NCBI GenBank assembly: GCA_012861695.1
Contig: JAAOOA010000066.1
Coordinates: 1,762,419-1,826,418 of the forward strand
Origin: Trematomus loennbergii
Lineage: Eukaryota; Chordata; Actinopteri; Perciformes; Nototheniidae
Reading direction: 5' to 3'
Length of the DNA: 64,000 nucleotides
Both the position numbers and the translations under genes were made by a program. Under the pieces are notes generated by a model that had not been told where the DNA came from, made no database searches, and saw nothing but the letters and a program-made list of their open reading frames with translations. Every line of letters starts with the position of its first letter. The first letter of the stretch is position 1. Positions 19,253-31,593 of this stretch are shown in pieces.

Positions 19253-21082
19253 GTGTCTTCTAATCTAAATCTTAGGTTTGTTCTATCCACTGTGAGGCAT
19301 GTGATGGAATGGTGTAACAGCCCAACTGAAACCCTAACTTATAGATTCCTCTTTTCTATTAATGAAAAACATGTTGTCCCCATTCTGTATGTTCACATGT
19401 ATACCATGGCCTGGTGTGTATCATCTATCCTACAGCTCAGATTGAACACAGTCGACACTTATCTTTGTCAACCCTCAAGAACTGGACGACTGCTTTGCAT
19501 TAGTAGACAAAAATAACCAAATTAATGATTACATTCATTTATAAATGCAAGCAATTGTTGGCAGGATAATACACTGTAGTTTACTTTCGGGAATAGTTGT
19601 GTGGTTTTGGTTTATTTCAAATAGATTAAGCAATCTGTCCAATAGAACTGATCCAGCATCATCTAAAACTTCAAAATCAACTCAAAGTGAACCAAAATCC
19701 GCCCACCAAGGAAAAGGGCCCTTTCCTGGTTTTAACTGCCATCTTTGATCCTGAAAGGATTAAGGTCGAGGGTGTCAATGGTCGGGACATAGGGGTCAGA
19801 AGATTCTCAACATACACAATATCAGGCAATATTTGGGTGGGGTTGGATCAGTTTTAGCAGATCGGGAAAAAACAAGAAACTACAAAAATGTAAAGTTACT
19901 GATCAGAAGATTTTCTTAGCAGATTGGTAGATTTGTTCAACTTATGACAATGCACATTCATTTACAATATATAAACATTGCATATTACGTTTTCTTATTG
20001 TGCGAAAAACCTCTCTGAAAGCGCTTTTTGTTTTACCTAAAATGTCTTGGTGCAAGCTTTTTTAAAACATATTTAGAAATTATACTTTGACAAAGTAATA
20101 TGGAAAAAATCAGCGATTACAAATAACGAGGTGACATGCCCAGTGTGATTTACACTTATAAATGAAAAATGATAAACGAAAAGGTGATGTTAAAATATTT
20201 CCCATACAGGTGATTATGCTATTTATTGCTAATTATGCAAATTGTCCAACATGAGAAAGGTATTATCTGACAGTTCTTTTGGGTACTGAACATTTCCGGG
20301 TTAACAATAGGACTGGCAAATAATGTCCTCAAATTGAATGCACAACATAGAGATGAAGTATCTTAATGTGTCCATAGATTGTGTTCCTGTTCCCGTACTC
20401 GATGAAATCCACACGTTACCACTGAGAGGAATGCAAACACAATGCTGCTCCACACCGCCGGGCCAGAGCAAGGTTACATGAGAAAACAGGTTGAGAGCAG
20501 AGTCCTGGGCCCATGTAAACAGAGTGGAGAGGGCCGTCATCAGATCAGGATCCACGAGTTCTCCTCCCGCTCTCTGCAGCAGAAGAGCTGGCTGGCTGCC
20601 CGCCAAGCTCATCCACTACAAAGGACTACTGATTCAAACTCCTTTTCCTGTTTAGACAAGGGCCTGAGGTATGCAACATGGCTCCCAGGACCAAATGCGT
20701 CACAGTGAGAGAGCAGCCCTGGTGGGAATCAAATGAATATATTGTACAGTATATGGTTTACAGTGTGTGTGTGAGAGGAGAGAGTGCATTGTCTTCATGT
20801 GATCTGAGAACTTCTACATGTGAAGCTTCAAACAGAGAGGACAGTTTGAAGGTGTGGAAAGGTTTAGGAACGTTTTCTTCAAATCAGCTGCAGTATGGTT
20901 AATTATTACTTTAAGGTAATGTACAAATGATATAAAAAAGGATACCAAAATATATCTTCATGGTGTAAAACCGTTCCTTCCAAGGCTTGAAAATTGTCTG
21001 TTAAATTTGTTCCATCCTTCATTTTTATATAGAAAGTGACATACCGTAGAAACTCCTTCCCAAGTGTCCTGCCCAAGGACAC
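19253..21082. other. No gene recognised
   Basis: About 1.8 kb without coding or repeat signals that I can support. Short open frames here have no domain. Confidence 0.4.
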
Positions 21083-21085
21083 TTT

Positions 21086-21816
21086 TGGCGCATTTCCACT
21101 GCAGGGCCTCACACGGCTTAGTACAGTATAGTTTGGCCTTGGTAGGCCAGGCTCACTTATGCTGCGTTTTCATTACAGTTTAGGAACTGGGGTAGTAACT
21201 ATAGTAACGCAGTGTAGGCGGAGCGTGAAGTCATCTTCAATGCAAACCACAAAACCAACATCAGCCGTTAGCTGTTAGCACTCAGAGCTCACAGCTCCTC
21301 ATATCTGTTCAGAAACAAGACAAAAGTTAAACAAGTACAAACCACAGACTGCTGTGTCATGGTGAGTACAGTCGCTGCTTTATTTATGTCTGTATAGGCC
21401 GTTGTTGTGAGTGTGGACGGTCGGGCATATACTGCGTTAGCTTAGCCGATCTCCATTCGGAAAACACGCATTTTAAAAGGTCTTGTCTGCAGACTTGTCA
21501 AAGCATTAATTCATGGTTTTTACTAACCGGTATCAGTATGTTGTTACTTCGGCATCATTTTGAAACGTGTATTACAATTAAATCACGGTCAAATATGTTC
21601 ATTTTGTTGTAGTTGTAGCCCCCTTGCCAGCGATTCTCTCTCTAGTTTAGCATATTCAGCCCGGTTGTTGGCCCGGAAAGAACCACGATTTTGGAGGGCC
21701 AGAAAAACTGTGAAAAAGTACCCGTTAGCCGGAACTACCCCTAGTGGAAACGCAACAAAAAACGGGCCGGGTTAGTCACGGCACGCTTAAACCGTCGCTG
21801 CAGTGGAAATGCGCCA
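21086..21816. mobile_element. PIF/Harbinger-type MITE with 19-bp TIRs
   Basis: Perfect 19-bp inverted termini TGGCGCATTTCCACTGCAG / complement, flanked by TTT at 21083-21085 and 21817-21819. A 3-bp duplication fits PIF/Harbinger, though TTT is not the canonical TWA. 731 bp, no transposase frame. Subterminal phrases (CATTACAGTTTAGGAACTGG; CCGGAACTACCCCTAGTGG) are also loosely mirrored. Confidence 0.8.
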
Positions 21817-21819
21817 TTT

Positions 21820-24065
21820 GACATGTTGACTGCAGGGCCCTGGGGTCAAACCCCTGACCCTCTGATTGGTTGATGCCGCAATAATATCCTTAGCCACAAC
21901 CGCCCATAGAGAGTGGGAAGTGTGTGTAAGGTTGAATAGATAGGTACGATTAAAGTACATTGGCTAGTAAAGAGTTAATATTTGTACCCAGCACCAGGGT
22001 GCTGTCCTGCAGACAATAAAGAGGAGATGAGTGAAGGGAAGCTTTACAGAAGCATGTGGTTGTCCAGTTTTTTAAGCTTTTCAGTTTGTTGTGCATCCAG
22101 TTCTGTTTGGATTTGCACTGCACCGAAATATCCTGTGTTTTTTCACCTAGAATAACATCTTCAGAGGTTTAATGGAGAGCAATGTTTCACCTGTATTGTC
22201 CTAGAGAGTCACACACTTCACAGAGATGGATAAGTCACCAGCGTCTGAAGCATTACAAAAAAAAGAATATAATTCAGACAAAGAAACAACATGGAGAATA
22301 TAACAGCAAATATGTGACATTTCTAAGACTTACACTTAAGACAAAACATACAAGCAAACCACAGAAAAGAAACAGACACTGACACAAAAAGGGAGCAGTA
22401 GTCACAACCTAGAGTCTTTACCAATTGGAGTACTTATTCTGTTATATTCACTATCATAGTTATGGCACTTAACCATTCGTAGGATAAGATTTGTTAGAAC
22501 ATGTATTCATCCTGGAATTCAATATAATGTTTTGCAACATCTCATCACCCAGATTGGAATCAAACATAATGACATTTCTAAGAGTTGATGGCATATGTAT
22601 AAATAACATATTGAGGCACATTTCAGGCAACAACACTAAGAGCACGTTCCATCACTCTTCCTTCTCTCTTCCTTCTCTCTTGTACACTAAAGTCTCCTTA
22701 TTTGACCCCTCCTCACTTGCTTGACCCAGAAACACTTCCTGTCTTCCATCCTGAAAGACTCTGATGCTCCTCTTTCTGTAATGAGGAGCGAGGAGACATG
22801 GACTTTATTGCCTGACGCTACAGCTGATGGAAACCATGTGAAAGCCTGAGACAACCAACTACATTTTTATGCCAAATGGATGGTCTTCATTTATTGGTAA
22901 AACTCACACACTCGCACATTCATTGTGTGTGTTTAGCAGCTGTCATTTATTTGTGTTTTCTGTCTTTTGTTATGGCAAGCATGGAAGAGAGTTAGAGCGA
23001 AAAAGGGTGAAAAAAGAGGAGAAGGGAGGAAGAAAAGTCCATAAAGTCCTTTCCCTTCAGTTTGATTTACGTTGTTTGCCATTCATTTAAACAATCCGTT
23101 TAGCTGACAGGAAGACCAGTGCTTTATACCATGTTTTGATTCCTGCTTGCATAATGGCAGTTGTCACGTCAAATATACAAGTCAAGGTTGGAAGACTATA
23201 TTAAGAAAGGTTTTCAGGAGGACACGAGTGTACCATGCCAGCACAATTTGGGTAAAGTATGATCAATTCTGTTCAATGTACAGTGTAGGCCCTTTGGATC
23301 ATCTTTATTTGCAAGTTCTACATTTTGATAGTACTATTTAAGTGTGATAAGCCCATGTCACCTTCCTATTGTGGTTAGTTGATGTCAGAACTCAAACACC
23401 TGCCAGCAGCTCCTTTTAATCCGTCTATTGTTTCCCATGTGTTTGCCCTAAGAAAGTAGTTACATAATAAATAAAGATTTCCATTCCTTCAGCCCAAACT
23501 GTGTTTTCAATTCGTTAAATGGGACCATATTTCCATTTCTGACACCCGCAATAAACAAAATTGTAACAGTGTGATGTGATTTCTGGTAGTGACTTATGGG
23601 TTGTAACATAAAAGATAGATCTTTGTTTTCTTCTTCTACAATTTGTGCTTCAAGCCGCTCCTAACTCCCAATCCTTCTCACATCATTATAAGCCCTCTGC
23701 AGGGCAGATCTTGAATTATGTATATATATTATGCTATAAAGTATTGGTGAATATCTACTAGCCCAACTATATTTTTTATAAGGAAGCCTGAGATAACATA
23801 AGGAAGTCCAGCTGTGTTGAAATAAATGTGTTCAGATCTGCCCCAGATGGATCTGGATGTAGGACTGTCCATATTTTAAAGTCTTAAGAAGGTGCGGTGC
23901 ATTTTTACTCAACCATATTTTCAATGGGGGATCAAATTGTCCTTCCTATATGTATTTCATGCCAATTGGTTTCCACTTAAAGGGGGGTTGTCCAAATGTG
24001 ATTGGAAAGTGTGAAGATTAGTGGAATGGCTTTCCTTTTACTGAAATCTAATTTGAAGTTTAAGA
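21820..24065. other. No gene recognised
   Basis: About 2.2 kb of sequence with no supported coding region, terminal repeats or simple repeat longer than a few units. Confidence 0.4.
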
Positions 24066-24172
24066 GCAAGAATCAGTGGCGTAACTATCGCCGGTGCAGC
24101 CGGTGCAACACACCGGGGCCCAGAGCCGGGCAGGGGCCCATGCAAAAAAAAAAATTAAATGTTTTAATATAT

Positions 24173-24398
24173 ATGGGCACATTGTGTGGCGCAGTGGGTT
24201 AGTGCATTGGTTAGTGCATTGGTGATCGGATCAGGGGGGTCAGAGGATCACAGGTTCAAACCCCACTGCAGTCAGCATGTCGTTGTGTCCCTGAGACACT
24301 TCACCCCAAAATTGCTCCTGTGGGGATTATCCACAGTATTGAGTATGTAAGTCGCTTTGGATAAAAGCGTCTCACAAGTGACATGTAATGTAATATAT
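24173..24398 (+). mobile_element. tRNA-derived SINE, full-length copy
   Basis: The head carries RNA polymerase III promoter boxes: A box TGGCGCAGTGG (24187-24197) and B box GGTTCAAACCC (24253-24263). The body runs through CATGTCGTTGTGTCCCTGAG and CTCCTGTGGGGATT to the tail TTTGGATAAAAGCGTCT and ATGTAATG repeats. The GTTAGTGCATTG unit in the head is duplicated. TAATATAT flanks both sides as a possible target duplication. Confidence 0.88.
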
Positions 24399-24537
24399 TA
24401 TCTTTTTTTTCGGGCCCCAATGGCATTGGCCGGTTCACGCAGTCTTCAAAGTAACCAAGCAACCTAAATTAATTTGTAATTTGTCTGGCAGCAGCAAGTT
24501 CGGCAGCATACAAAATTGAATAGCCTGCATTTATAAT

Positions 24538-25429
24538 CAGGGTTCCCGCGGGTCTTAAAAAGTCTTACATTTGATAATCAGAATTTAAGGCCTTAAAAGT
24601 CTTAAATATGATCAAAAAAATAATAAAGGTCTTAAATATGATTTAGAAGTCTTAAAAATGATGGATTTGAAGGTACTTCTGTGTTGCGATCGCGTCTAAA
24701 TGTGTTTTGGGGGAAATGTCCGGGCTGCAAAGTAACCAGTACGGTAAGAGCCTTTCAGTTCCCCCAACAATCTGTATTGAAATAAATCAACATGGAACCA
24801 GTAATCACTAACTTTGTTTCCCCGGGCCACTTATCGGAGAACATCCAGCTAGTAACCTAGCAACCAACCAAGCTTCAGCTAGCGGCAGTCAGAAACTCAG
24901 GTATCTTCAAATCTACTTTAAAATAAATATAGGGAAGTGTAAGTTCAACCGTATTTGGTTGGAAAACATCAAATTTAGTGCTTGGTTGAAACCAGTGGAG
25001 GGAACGTGCTTGAAGCCCGCTGCACCTTTTGCAAACAAAATTTGCGTTTGTTTTGCTCAAGCAGCGTCAGCTAGTGCAGCGTTCGCTAGTGCAGCAGTCT
25101 ACGTCAACCCTAAAAGCGGAGGTGCTGTGGACGCTAAATACCGTAGCTAAACACCAATCATACAACAGCATGAAGGCAGCAGAGCTCTGAATATAGCTCT
25201 TGTCACGCACACGCAACACACACTTCTGTGTACTGTTATGCTGTTATGTTCAGTCATTGTTCTTATGTTGAACATGAATACATTTACTTTTTAAGTAATT
25301 AGGGGACGTATTTCTTCTTTCATAGCAATTTTCTTTCATACTTTCTTGCCGTGAAATAGGTCTTAAATTCTATTCAAAGTGGTCTTAAAAAGGTCTTAAA
25401 AAGTCTTACATTTGAGTTGGTGAAACCTG
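24538..25429. mobile_element. Inner hAT element, right end truncated
   Basis: Begins CAGGGTTCCCGCGGGTC followed by repeated TCTTAAA motifs, and ends ...GGTGAAACCTG. The teleost family normally continues a few bases to a matching CCCTG end. Direct TCTTAAAAAGTCTTACATTT motifs lie near both ends. It holds a hAT transposase N-terminal remnant. Confidence 0.7.
24937..25090 (+). pseudogene. hAT transposase N-terminal remnant (BED-like finger)
   Basis: The frame reads CKFNRIWLENIKFSAWLKPV, the style of a BED/TTF-type N-terminal region of hAT transposases. After a 1-base shift near 25008 the next frame gives CTFCKQNLR, which supplies a C-x2-C pair. The downstream Ala/Ser-rich stretch has no further homology visible. 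The catalytic core and the hAT dimerisation domain are absent, so this is a relic belonging to the inner hAT element. Confidence 0.55.
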
Positions 25430-25776
25430 CACAAGAGCGGCTCTCAAAGAGAAAGGACAAGAGAGAACAAGGAGATGTAACGGCTAAACTTACGAAATTA
25501 GACTGTTTTTTTTGTCATACATCGTCCTCGAAATCTCGATTAATTCTGTAAAGTGATTGTGTGATTAGTTCGCTGTGCCGTTGTCAGGCTGTGGTGGTAT
25601 GAGGCCAGGACAGGCTGTTGTTGATAGCCTACATGTGGCGCTTCTGAGTGGTTGTGTGTGTCCGTGCGTGTGTGAGCGCATCAGCGTGTGCTTATGTTTG
25701 GGGCGATGGGGGGGGGGCCCCAAAACAATATTTGCACCGGGGCCAATCACAACCTTGTTACGCCACTGGCAAGAAT

Positions 25777-27098
25777 ACAAATAATTGGTGATGAGGGAAT
25801 GATTTAAAGCCTACACCATTTGTTTTATCTAATTTGTGGTAAAGTGCCTTTTTCCAATTAGTTAATTCTCTTCCAAATCCATACTTAGAAAGTGTATAAA
25901 TAAGTATTTCTGCTCTTTTCCCAAGGCTTTTTTAGCATCCAGTTCCTATAAATACATATATTTAATTTTGAAGTCACACATTTTTAAAGATTTTAATTAG
26001 ATTGTCCTATCTCCTTGTTTGAGTTATTAAATGTTTGAATGTCAGTTCAGTTCCCGTTACAATCGAAAGGGGTTTATAGCTAAGCTAGCTACAATACATA
26101 AAGGTAAATACTGCATTCAAAATGGAAAAAAGAAGCCTGATTATAAAAACTGCGATTCATCAGTGATGCATCAGAAGCCTTGTGTGGTTTTGAAATAATC
26201 ATTAAGCATTTCCTAAGATTATATGTTGGCTTTTATTAGAGTGTAGCTGAAGATAGATATAAAAGGTCAAGAGAGAGGTCGACATACAGCAAAGAGCCAC
26301 TGCAAAGGACACAGCCTTAGTACAGCAACCAAGTGAGCTTTTTAATATTCAAAAAGCTACGTTTATATTCCTCTCACAATGAACTCTTTTCTACACAGAC
26401 TGAGTTAAATCAGCACTCTACCTATTGATGTTTTCTGTGAAACTCCACATTTCTTGGAGATCACTGAGATGTGTTCAGTGGTAAGTCAGTTCAGGATGCT
26501 TTAAGTGGAGTTAAACATCGTTTCCATTAACTGAGAATATGACAGGATCAATTTTCATCTTCATCACAGTTAAGACCAGAGACAAGATCAAATGCCTGAG
26601 TTAACCTGCAGCGTTAGCCGGATCACCGAGCAGCAGGCATGCATCACTAACAGCTGATCAGTGATCAGTGGGACTGACAGCAAGTATCTGGACACTCAGT
26701 AAAGTGTGAAAACAGAGAATAACGCTCACAAAAAACAGGTCCATGGAAGCTGTTTACTTACACTATTACTGCATACTACTGAAAAATGAAAAACTGCAGG
26801 GTTATTCATCTAAAGGGGTTGATCCTGAGCCCAGTAATGCCATGGCACACTTCTGCTTGGATCCAAGTGGAAATGTTGGCCTGATTTTAAAAAGACTGTA
26901 AAATAAATGATGTGCATTCATCCTCCGGGGACTCTGAATATGTTTTATTTATTGATATTGTGTCTACTGGTATTTTGACAGTTGATGATCCCTCATCATG
27001 TAACAGGGCAAAGCTCTCAGGATTGCAGTCTTTATTGACGGATACAGGTGATAGTCAGCATGTGGAGACTGGTACTCTAGATTTAGTGGGGCTGTCAT
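25777..27098. other. No gene recognised
   Basis: About 1.3 kb without recognisable coding, terminal-repeat or simple-repeat structure. Confidence 0.4.
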
Positions 27099-27270
27099 CA
27101 GTGGCGGCTCCAGAGTATTTTTGTTGGGTAATCTATGGTAGGGCTAACCCATACAGTGGTGGGGCTCAAGTCAGTATTTGCAATGTAATTACATACACGC
27201 TATATCGCCCCCCTTGACAGTGCTTAAACAAGCGATTAATTGCGATTAAAGCACATTTCTTATCTGTTAT
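27099..27270. mobile_element. hAT terminus fragments
   Basis: CAGTGGCGGCTCCAGAG at 27099 resembles a hAT left end, but no matching right end was found. At about 27230-27265, ATTAATTGCGATTAAAGCAC and TCTTATCTGTT match the subterminal part of the 7129/39793 hAT family. Confidence 0.45.
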
Positions 27271-27431
27271 AAATACAATACAAAAAAACAAATCGACTAA
27301 ATATAAATCAACTAACAATAACACTTTGACATATAATTATAGGTTATGATATCCAACAGAAGTATATAAAGTAATTAAAAGTAGCTCCAACCAGATGTGA
27401 TCAACCTATGCATAATCATAAACCGATAGTC

Positions 27432-27752
27432 ACGTCTGTAACTACGGTTCTATGAGTCTCGGATGACCGCCAGAGGCGGTGCTTTAAGCACTGGATATGT
27501 CCATCGCGCGCATGCGCAGGTCGAGTACCAATACCAACGAAGTCACCTGTGACCCCACGTGACACCGGCTATATCTGCCGGTGTCACTAGAGGATATGTT
27601 CCCAGAATCTTCTCGCGAGCACACAAGAATTCTGAGTGACAGGATACTCTGGCGGTCATCCGGGACTCATAGAACCGTAGTTACAGACGTAACTATCGTT
27701 CTATTTCGTCCCTAATGACCGCCAGAGGCGGTGCTTTAAGCACTGGATGACT
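27432..27752. repeat. DIRS terminal repeat complex
   Basis: 27432-27474 (ACGTCTGTAACTACGGTTCT...) is the reverse complement of 27648-27690 with one mismatch in 43. A related direct copy follows at 27687-27752 and shares GACCGCCAGAGGCGGTGCTT with the first. DIRS elements end in such split repeats used for circle formation and site-specific integration; the use here is inferred from the family. Confidence 0.85.
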
Positions 27753-28719
27753 TATACCAACAATGTCATGAAGAATCCAAGCCCTTGCTCACTACTGGAA
27801 GCAGCGGAGCTCGGCAAAAGGACCACGCCCAAAGGATGGGGAGTGGCGACATTAACCCGATAAAACCTGGAGAATGTGCCAGACGACGCCCACGACGCCG
27901 CGGCGCAGATGGTCTCCAGGGGCACCCCTCTCAGGGCAGCCCAAGATGTTGAGATGCTCCTTGTAGAGTGGCATCTCAGCCCTGATGGCAGGGGGCAGAC
28001 ACAGGCCCCATAGGCATGTGAGATGGTATCGACAATCCAGTGAGGCAGCCGCTGTTTAGAGGGCACAACGTATTTTAGTGCCGTCATGGCAAACGAAGAG
28101 CTGCTCCGACTGCCATATACAGGCAGTAGCATCAATATACGCCCTTTGGGCACCCACAGGGCACAGCAACGCAGACGTGCCGTTCTCCTGAATATCAAAG
28201 CGTGCCAGCTGGACAGGCTGATTGAAGTGGGTTTATGGAAGCACCTTGGACAGCAACGCCACATTTGCCCAAAGGGCAACACCTGAGAGTCCCACCTCAG
28301 GCATGTATTGCTCACGGAGAGGGCATTCAACTCCCCAACTCGCTTCCCTGAGATTATGGCAAGCAGAAATGCTGCCTTCGTGGACAGCCACTTAAGCCCC
28401 ACCTGGGCCAGGGGCTCGAAGGGAGGAGATGATAGGGCATCCAGCAGCAGGGGCAGGTCCCAAGCCGGGGCCCTCGGGGTGCTAGGGGGACGCTGCCGTA
28501 AAGCCCCTCTCAGGAAGAGGGACACCGACCTGTGGCTCCCCACCGTGGCGCCGTCGACCTGAACATTTCGGGCATAATAGCAGCCACATAAACTCTTAAA
28601 GTGGAGTGAGAACGTCCACTATCTAGAAGGGACTGCAGTCTGGGCAACAGTGGGCATGTTGTCCGAAGGAACAAGCACATGCTTGCCCCCAGTTGGGGTA
28701 AAAAAGTGCGTGAGTACAA
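27752..28719 (-). pseudogene. DIRS tyrosine recombinase
   Basis: Core-binding part: LLDSGRSHSTLRVYVAAI (frame ending near 28510). Catalytic part, in another frame: VGLKWLSTKAAFLLAI then SGKRVGELNALSVSNTCLRW (catalytic Arg), CHSTRSISTSWAALRGVPLE (His-x-x-Arg) and FYRVNVATPHPL (probable nucleophile Tyr). All recognisable active-site residues are kept in the catalytic part, but the two halves are out of frame and the middle looks scrambled by small indels. It would insert circular cDNA without target duplication. Confidence 0.85.
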
Positions 28720-29790
28720 GCTGCACAGCCCGAAGCTCTAGCACATTGACATGGCGTGCACCCTCCTGGGCAGACCACTGACCCTGAACAGTCCTGCCCT
28801 GCCACACTGCACCCCACCCTGAGAGACATGCATCTGCAGTGACAGTCTCCCGGCGGGTTGGGATGGCGCCCCTGGGCATGCCCATCAAAAGATAGGCCCT
28901 GTCCCTCCAGCGGGACAGAGAGTGGAGGCACCGCTGAGACACCCTGACTCTTCTGTGCCTGTGCCACTTGGCGTCCAAGTGAAGGCTGTTCAGCCACATT
29001 TGCATGGGGCGCAGCGACAGCAGGCCTAAGGGCACAACAGCTGAGGCAGCCATCAGTCTGCCCAAGAGCCGGAGGAACTGAATGTAAGGCACCATCTTGC
29101 CCAGCCTGAAGATGGGAAGAAGGTAGAAAAAAAGTCGTCCACACGACAAGGTGACAGGTAGGCCCTCATGGCGACCGAATCTAGGACCATCCCCAGGTAA
29201 GTGACCTGTTGGGAAGGGTCCAGGCAACTCTTCCCGGTGTTTACTGTTAGACCCAACCGGGCTACGTGAGATAAAAGCGAAACCAGCCAATCGTCTAAAT
29301 ATGGCAGGACCTTCACGCCCTGCGCCTGCAGGGGTGCGAGAGCTGCCGCCACAACCCTGGTGAACACCCTTGGAGAGAGGGAGAGACCAAAGGGAAGCAC
29401 CCGGAACTGATAGTGTCGGCCCTGAGGCATCCCTCAAGTCCACGGTTGAGAACCACTCCCCCTGTGCATGTGCTGTGGTCAGCATATGGAATGGCAGCAC
29501 CTTCAGGAATCTGTTGATTCCTCTGACGTCCAAGATCGGACAAAATCCGCCGACTTTCTTGCCGAGTAGAACCCCCCGGGCTGAAGCAGAGGGTCTACAG
29601 GCTCGATTGCACCCTTGGCCAAGAGGACAGACAACTCTTGAGCCAGAGCTAAGGCCTTCGCCGGATCGCTGACAACTGTCATTTTGACACGGCCGAAGGC
29701 TAGGGGCTGGAACTGCAGTTCGTACCCCTGGGTTAAGGTGGAAACCACCCAAGGGTCGGAAGTACAGACAGCCCAGTAACTGAGCTGCTG
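28619..29790 (-). pseudogene. DIRS reverse transcriptase and RNase H
   Basis: The upstream part reads SDPWVVSTLTQGYELQF and LLAKGAIEPV, then GGFYS (29503-29780, one frame). The next frame gives GKKVGGFCPILDVRGINRFL and WFSTVDLRDAS. A third frame gives YQFRVLPFGLSLSPRVFT and the catalytic YLDDWLV (29053-29430). RNase H follows as VTADACLSGWGAVW, NVLELRAVQLVL and PSDNMPTVA (28619-28860). Three frames are needed, so at least two frameshifts have occurred. The motif set (LPFGLSLSPRVFT, YLDDWL) is diagnostic of DIRS1-like RT. Confidence 0.88.
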
Positions 29791-29824
29791 CTGGGAAAAG
29801 CAGCCGACGACCGGCCCCGAGACT

Positions 29825-30748
29825 TCAGGGCCTAGCCCCCCGGCGAGGCTGCCTAGAAGGCCGGCGACCAGGGGCAACAAAGCCACCGGGAGGCGGTAGA
29901 GTGGGCCGATGGGACCTCCACTGAGTGTGGCTGCTAGAGGTGCCCCTGGGCCTGCTGGGAGTGGGCACAGGCCTATGAAGACCCGAGAGCTGCTGTCTGG
30001 TCCGCCTAGCTTGGGCAGCACACTCCAGTGCCTCCAGGGCAGCTGCCCTAAACAGCTCCCCTGGCTCGACTGGCACACTACGGAGGACATGCCTCCGACA
30101 GTGGTGACTGAGCAAGCCAAACCTGGCGACGACTCTGCACCAAAAAGGACATAACTCGTCCAATTCCCTAGACATTAGGGCAAAGGCTTGCAGTGATGCA
30201 TCACTGAGGCCCAGCAAAGAAGGCTCAGCCAGAGCCTGCTGTAGAGAGGTAGAAACTGCCAGCATCAGATGGGAGAGGGAGTTCCCGATACGACCCATGC
30301 GTGCCACTGCGTCGTAGGCCTTACAGAGCAGTTCGTCTGTGACTCTGCACTGAGGCGCCCTCGGCACCTGGCATCAGGCCTTGGAGCCTCATCAGGAGCC
30401 AGAATCGGGGAGGCGATGGCAGGCTCAATGGATGGCATGCGACCCAGCCCCACCCTACGCCGGATCCTGCATGGCAGCAGAGTGGGAGAGGGCCCTGGTG
30501 TCTCTCCAGCATGCATGGAGCTCCCTCAGGTACTCCTCTGAAGTAGGAACAGTGAGAGTGACAGGGGCAGGGTTATGCCTGAAGAAGGCGCTAGCCTGAG
30601 CCGAGTCGGCCTGCGGAAACTGAAGCTGCAAGCGTGCCAGAGCCGCACGAATAATGGCTGCCATGGAGGCGTCCTCCATGCCCTGCAGAGAGCTCTGAGC
30701 AGAGGAGTGGGAAGCCTCCTCAGGAGTGAACCGGGCCTCGTCCTCCAC
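29825..30748 (-). pseudogene. DIRS gag remnant
   Basis: Two frames: MEDEARFTPEEASHSS... (30455-30748) and MPRAPQCRVTDELLCKAYDA... (29825-30367). The latter has a helical stretch rich in Leu/Ala and a basic Pro/Arg-rich C-terminus. Position upstream of RT and composition match the gag of fish DIRS1 elements, which lacks a clear catalytic motif. The break near 30370-30450 implies a frameshift. Confidence 0.6.
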
Positions 30749-31169
30749 CTCTTAATTGAAGAGGTTTAGCCGAAGCCGCTAGCGACATGGCATCCTCAAG
30801 CAGAGGTGCAGCAACCAAAGGAGGGCCAGGCAGCAAGCTAGTAGCCCCCACACCGGCCCTGGCTGAAGGGTTAAGAGGGGCGACTTCATCTGCTCCATGT
30901 CGGCAGCTAACCGATCCACCTTAGAGGACAGCTTGTTTCTAGTCCTCTACCTGGGGGGTGAACCCATAGCCATCGCTCCATCAAGTCAGATGTGCTGGAG
31001 GAAGTTGTGACAATGAGAGGTGTCCGTTGGCTGCTGCCAGACGCTCCACCTCTGCGACTCTAGCCACTCTGAGCGCCCGAGGCTGTTTGTCTCTTAAAGT
31101 ATATGCAAGAAACGAGCATAATATACCTCCATTTGATTGATTTTGCTAACTTATAACTGAACTTATGAG

Positions 31170-31593
31170 CAGGGGTGCACATAACTGGTACGCAGGTACG
31201 CATGCGCGGCAACAATCTGAAATGCGTACCGTCACTTGTGTCACAAAGCGCATTTGCGTACCGACGTACTTGTGAAGCTTTTCCAGAAGGCGGTTAGATC
31301 ACCGGTCTCCTGTGCACAGACAGGGCTGCTGTTAACGTCTGCCTGTACAGCAGCCCTGCGCTAAAACAGCTGATCACAACGTTCACACGCTCCGCGGTCA
31401 CGAAGCTCTGACTCCACTTTCACCCCCCCCCCGTTGACAATCGTGAAGCGCTGTACTCCACCCCCCCTCCCGTTGACAATCGCGAAGCGCTGTACTCCAC
31501 CCCCCCGTTGACTATCGCCAGAAGTTGGAGTACCAAACACTGACTCCAGGTACTCATCTGAGTACCTCACTGAGAAAGTTGTGTGCACCCCTG
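31170..31593. mobile_element. hAT MITE (GGGTGCACA family)
   Basis: Termini CAGGGGTGCACATAAC and (complement) CAGGGGTGCACACAAC, with an 8-bp duplication CTTATGAG at 31162-31169 and 31594-31601. The interior has three tandem units of about 38-47 bp (CCGTTGACAATCGYGAAGCG ... CTGTACTCCACC) at 31425-31520. Relatives lie at 42410-42460 and 52428-53520. Confidence 0.93.

Larger units (their letters stand above)
24074..25768. mobile_element. hAT element holding a SINE and a second hAT
   Basis: Termini CAGTGGCGTAACTATCG and (complement) CAGTGGCGTAACAAGG, with an 8-bp duplication GCAAGAAT at 24066-24073 and 25769-25776. The left subterminal GGTGCAACACACCGGGGCCC and right GGGGGGCCCC..TTGCACCGGGGCC are related. 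The 1695-bp length is mostly inserted sequence. Confidence 0.92.
27430..31090 (-). mobile_element. DIRS-type tyrosine-recombinase retroelement, decayed
   Basis: On the minus strand, in order: gag remnants (~30750-29825), RT and RNase H (~29790-28620), tyrosine recombinase (~28720-27752), then split inverted/direct terminal repeats (27432-27752). This is the DIRS1 layout, with no integrase and no protease. Each coding part is spread over two or three frames, so the copy is inactive. No matching inverted repeat is seen at the upstream (31.1-kb) end, so that end is probably truncated. Confidence 0.9.

Noticed and set aside
24187..24263. tRNA gene
   Set aside because: A and B boxes are present, but the sequence continues into a SINE body and tail and recurs at 35643, 59173 and 60378; it does not fold as a tRNA by inspection.
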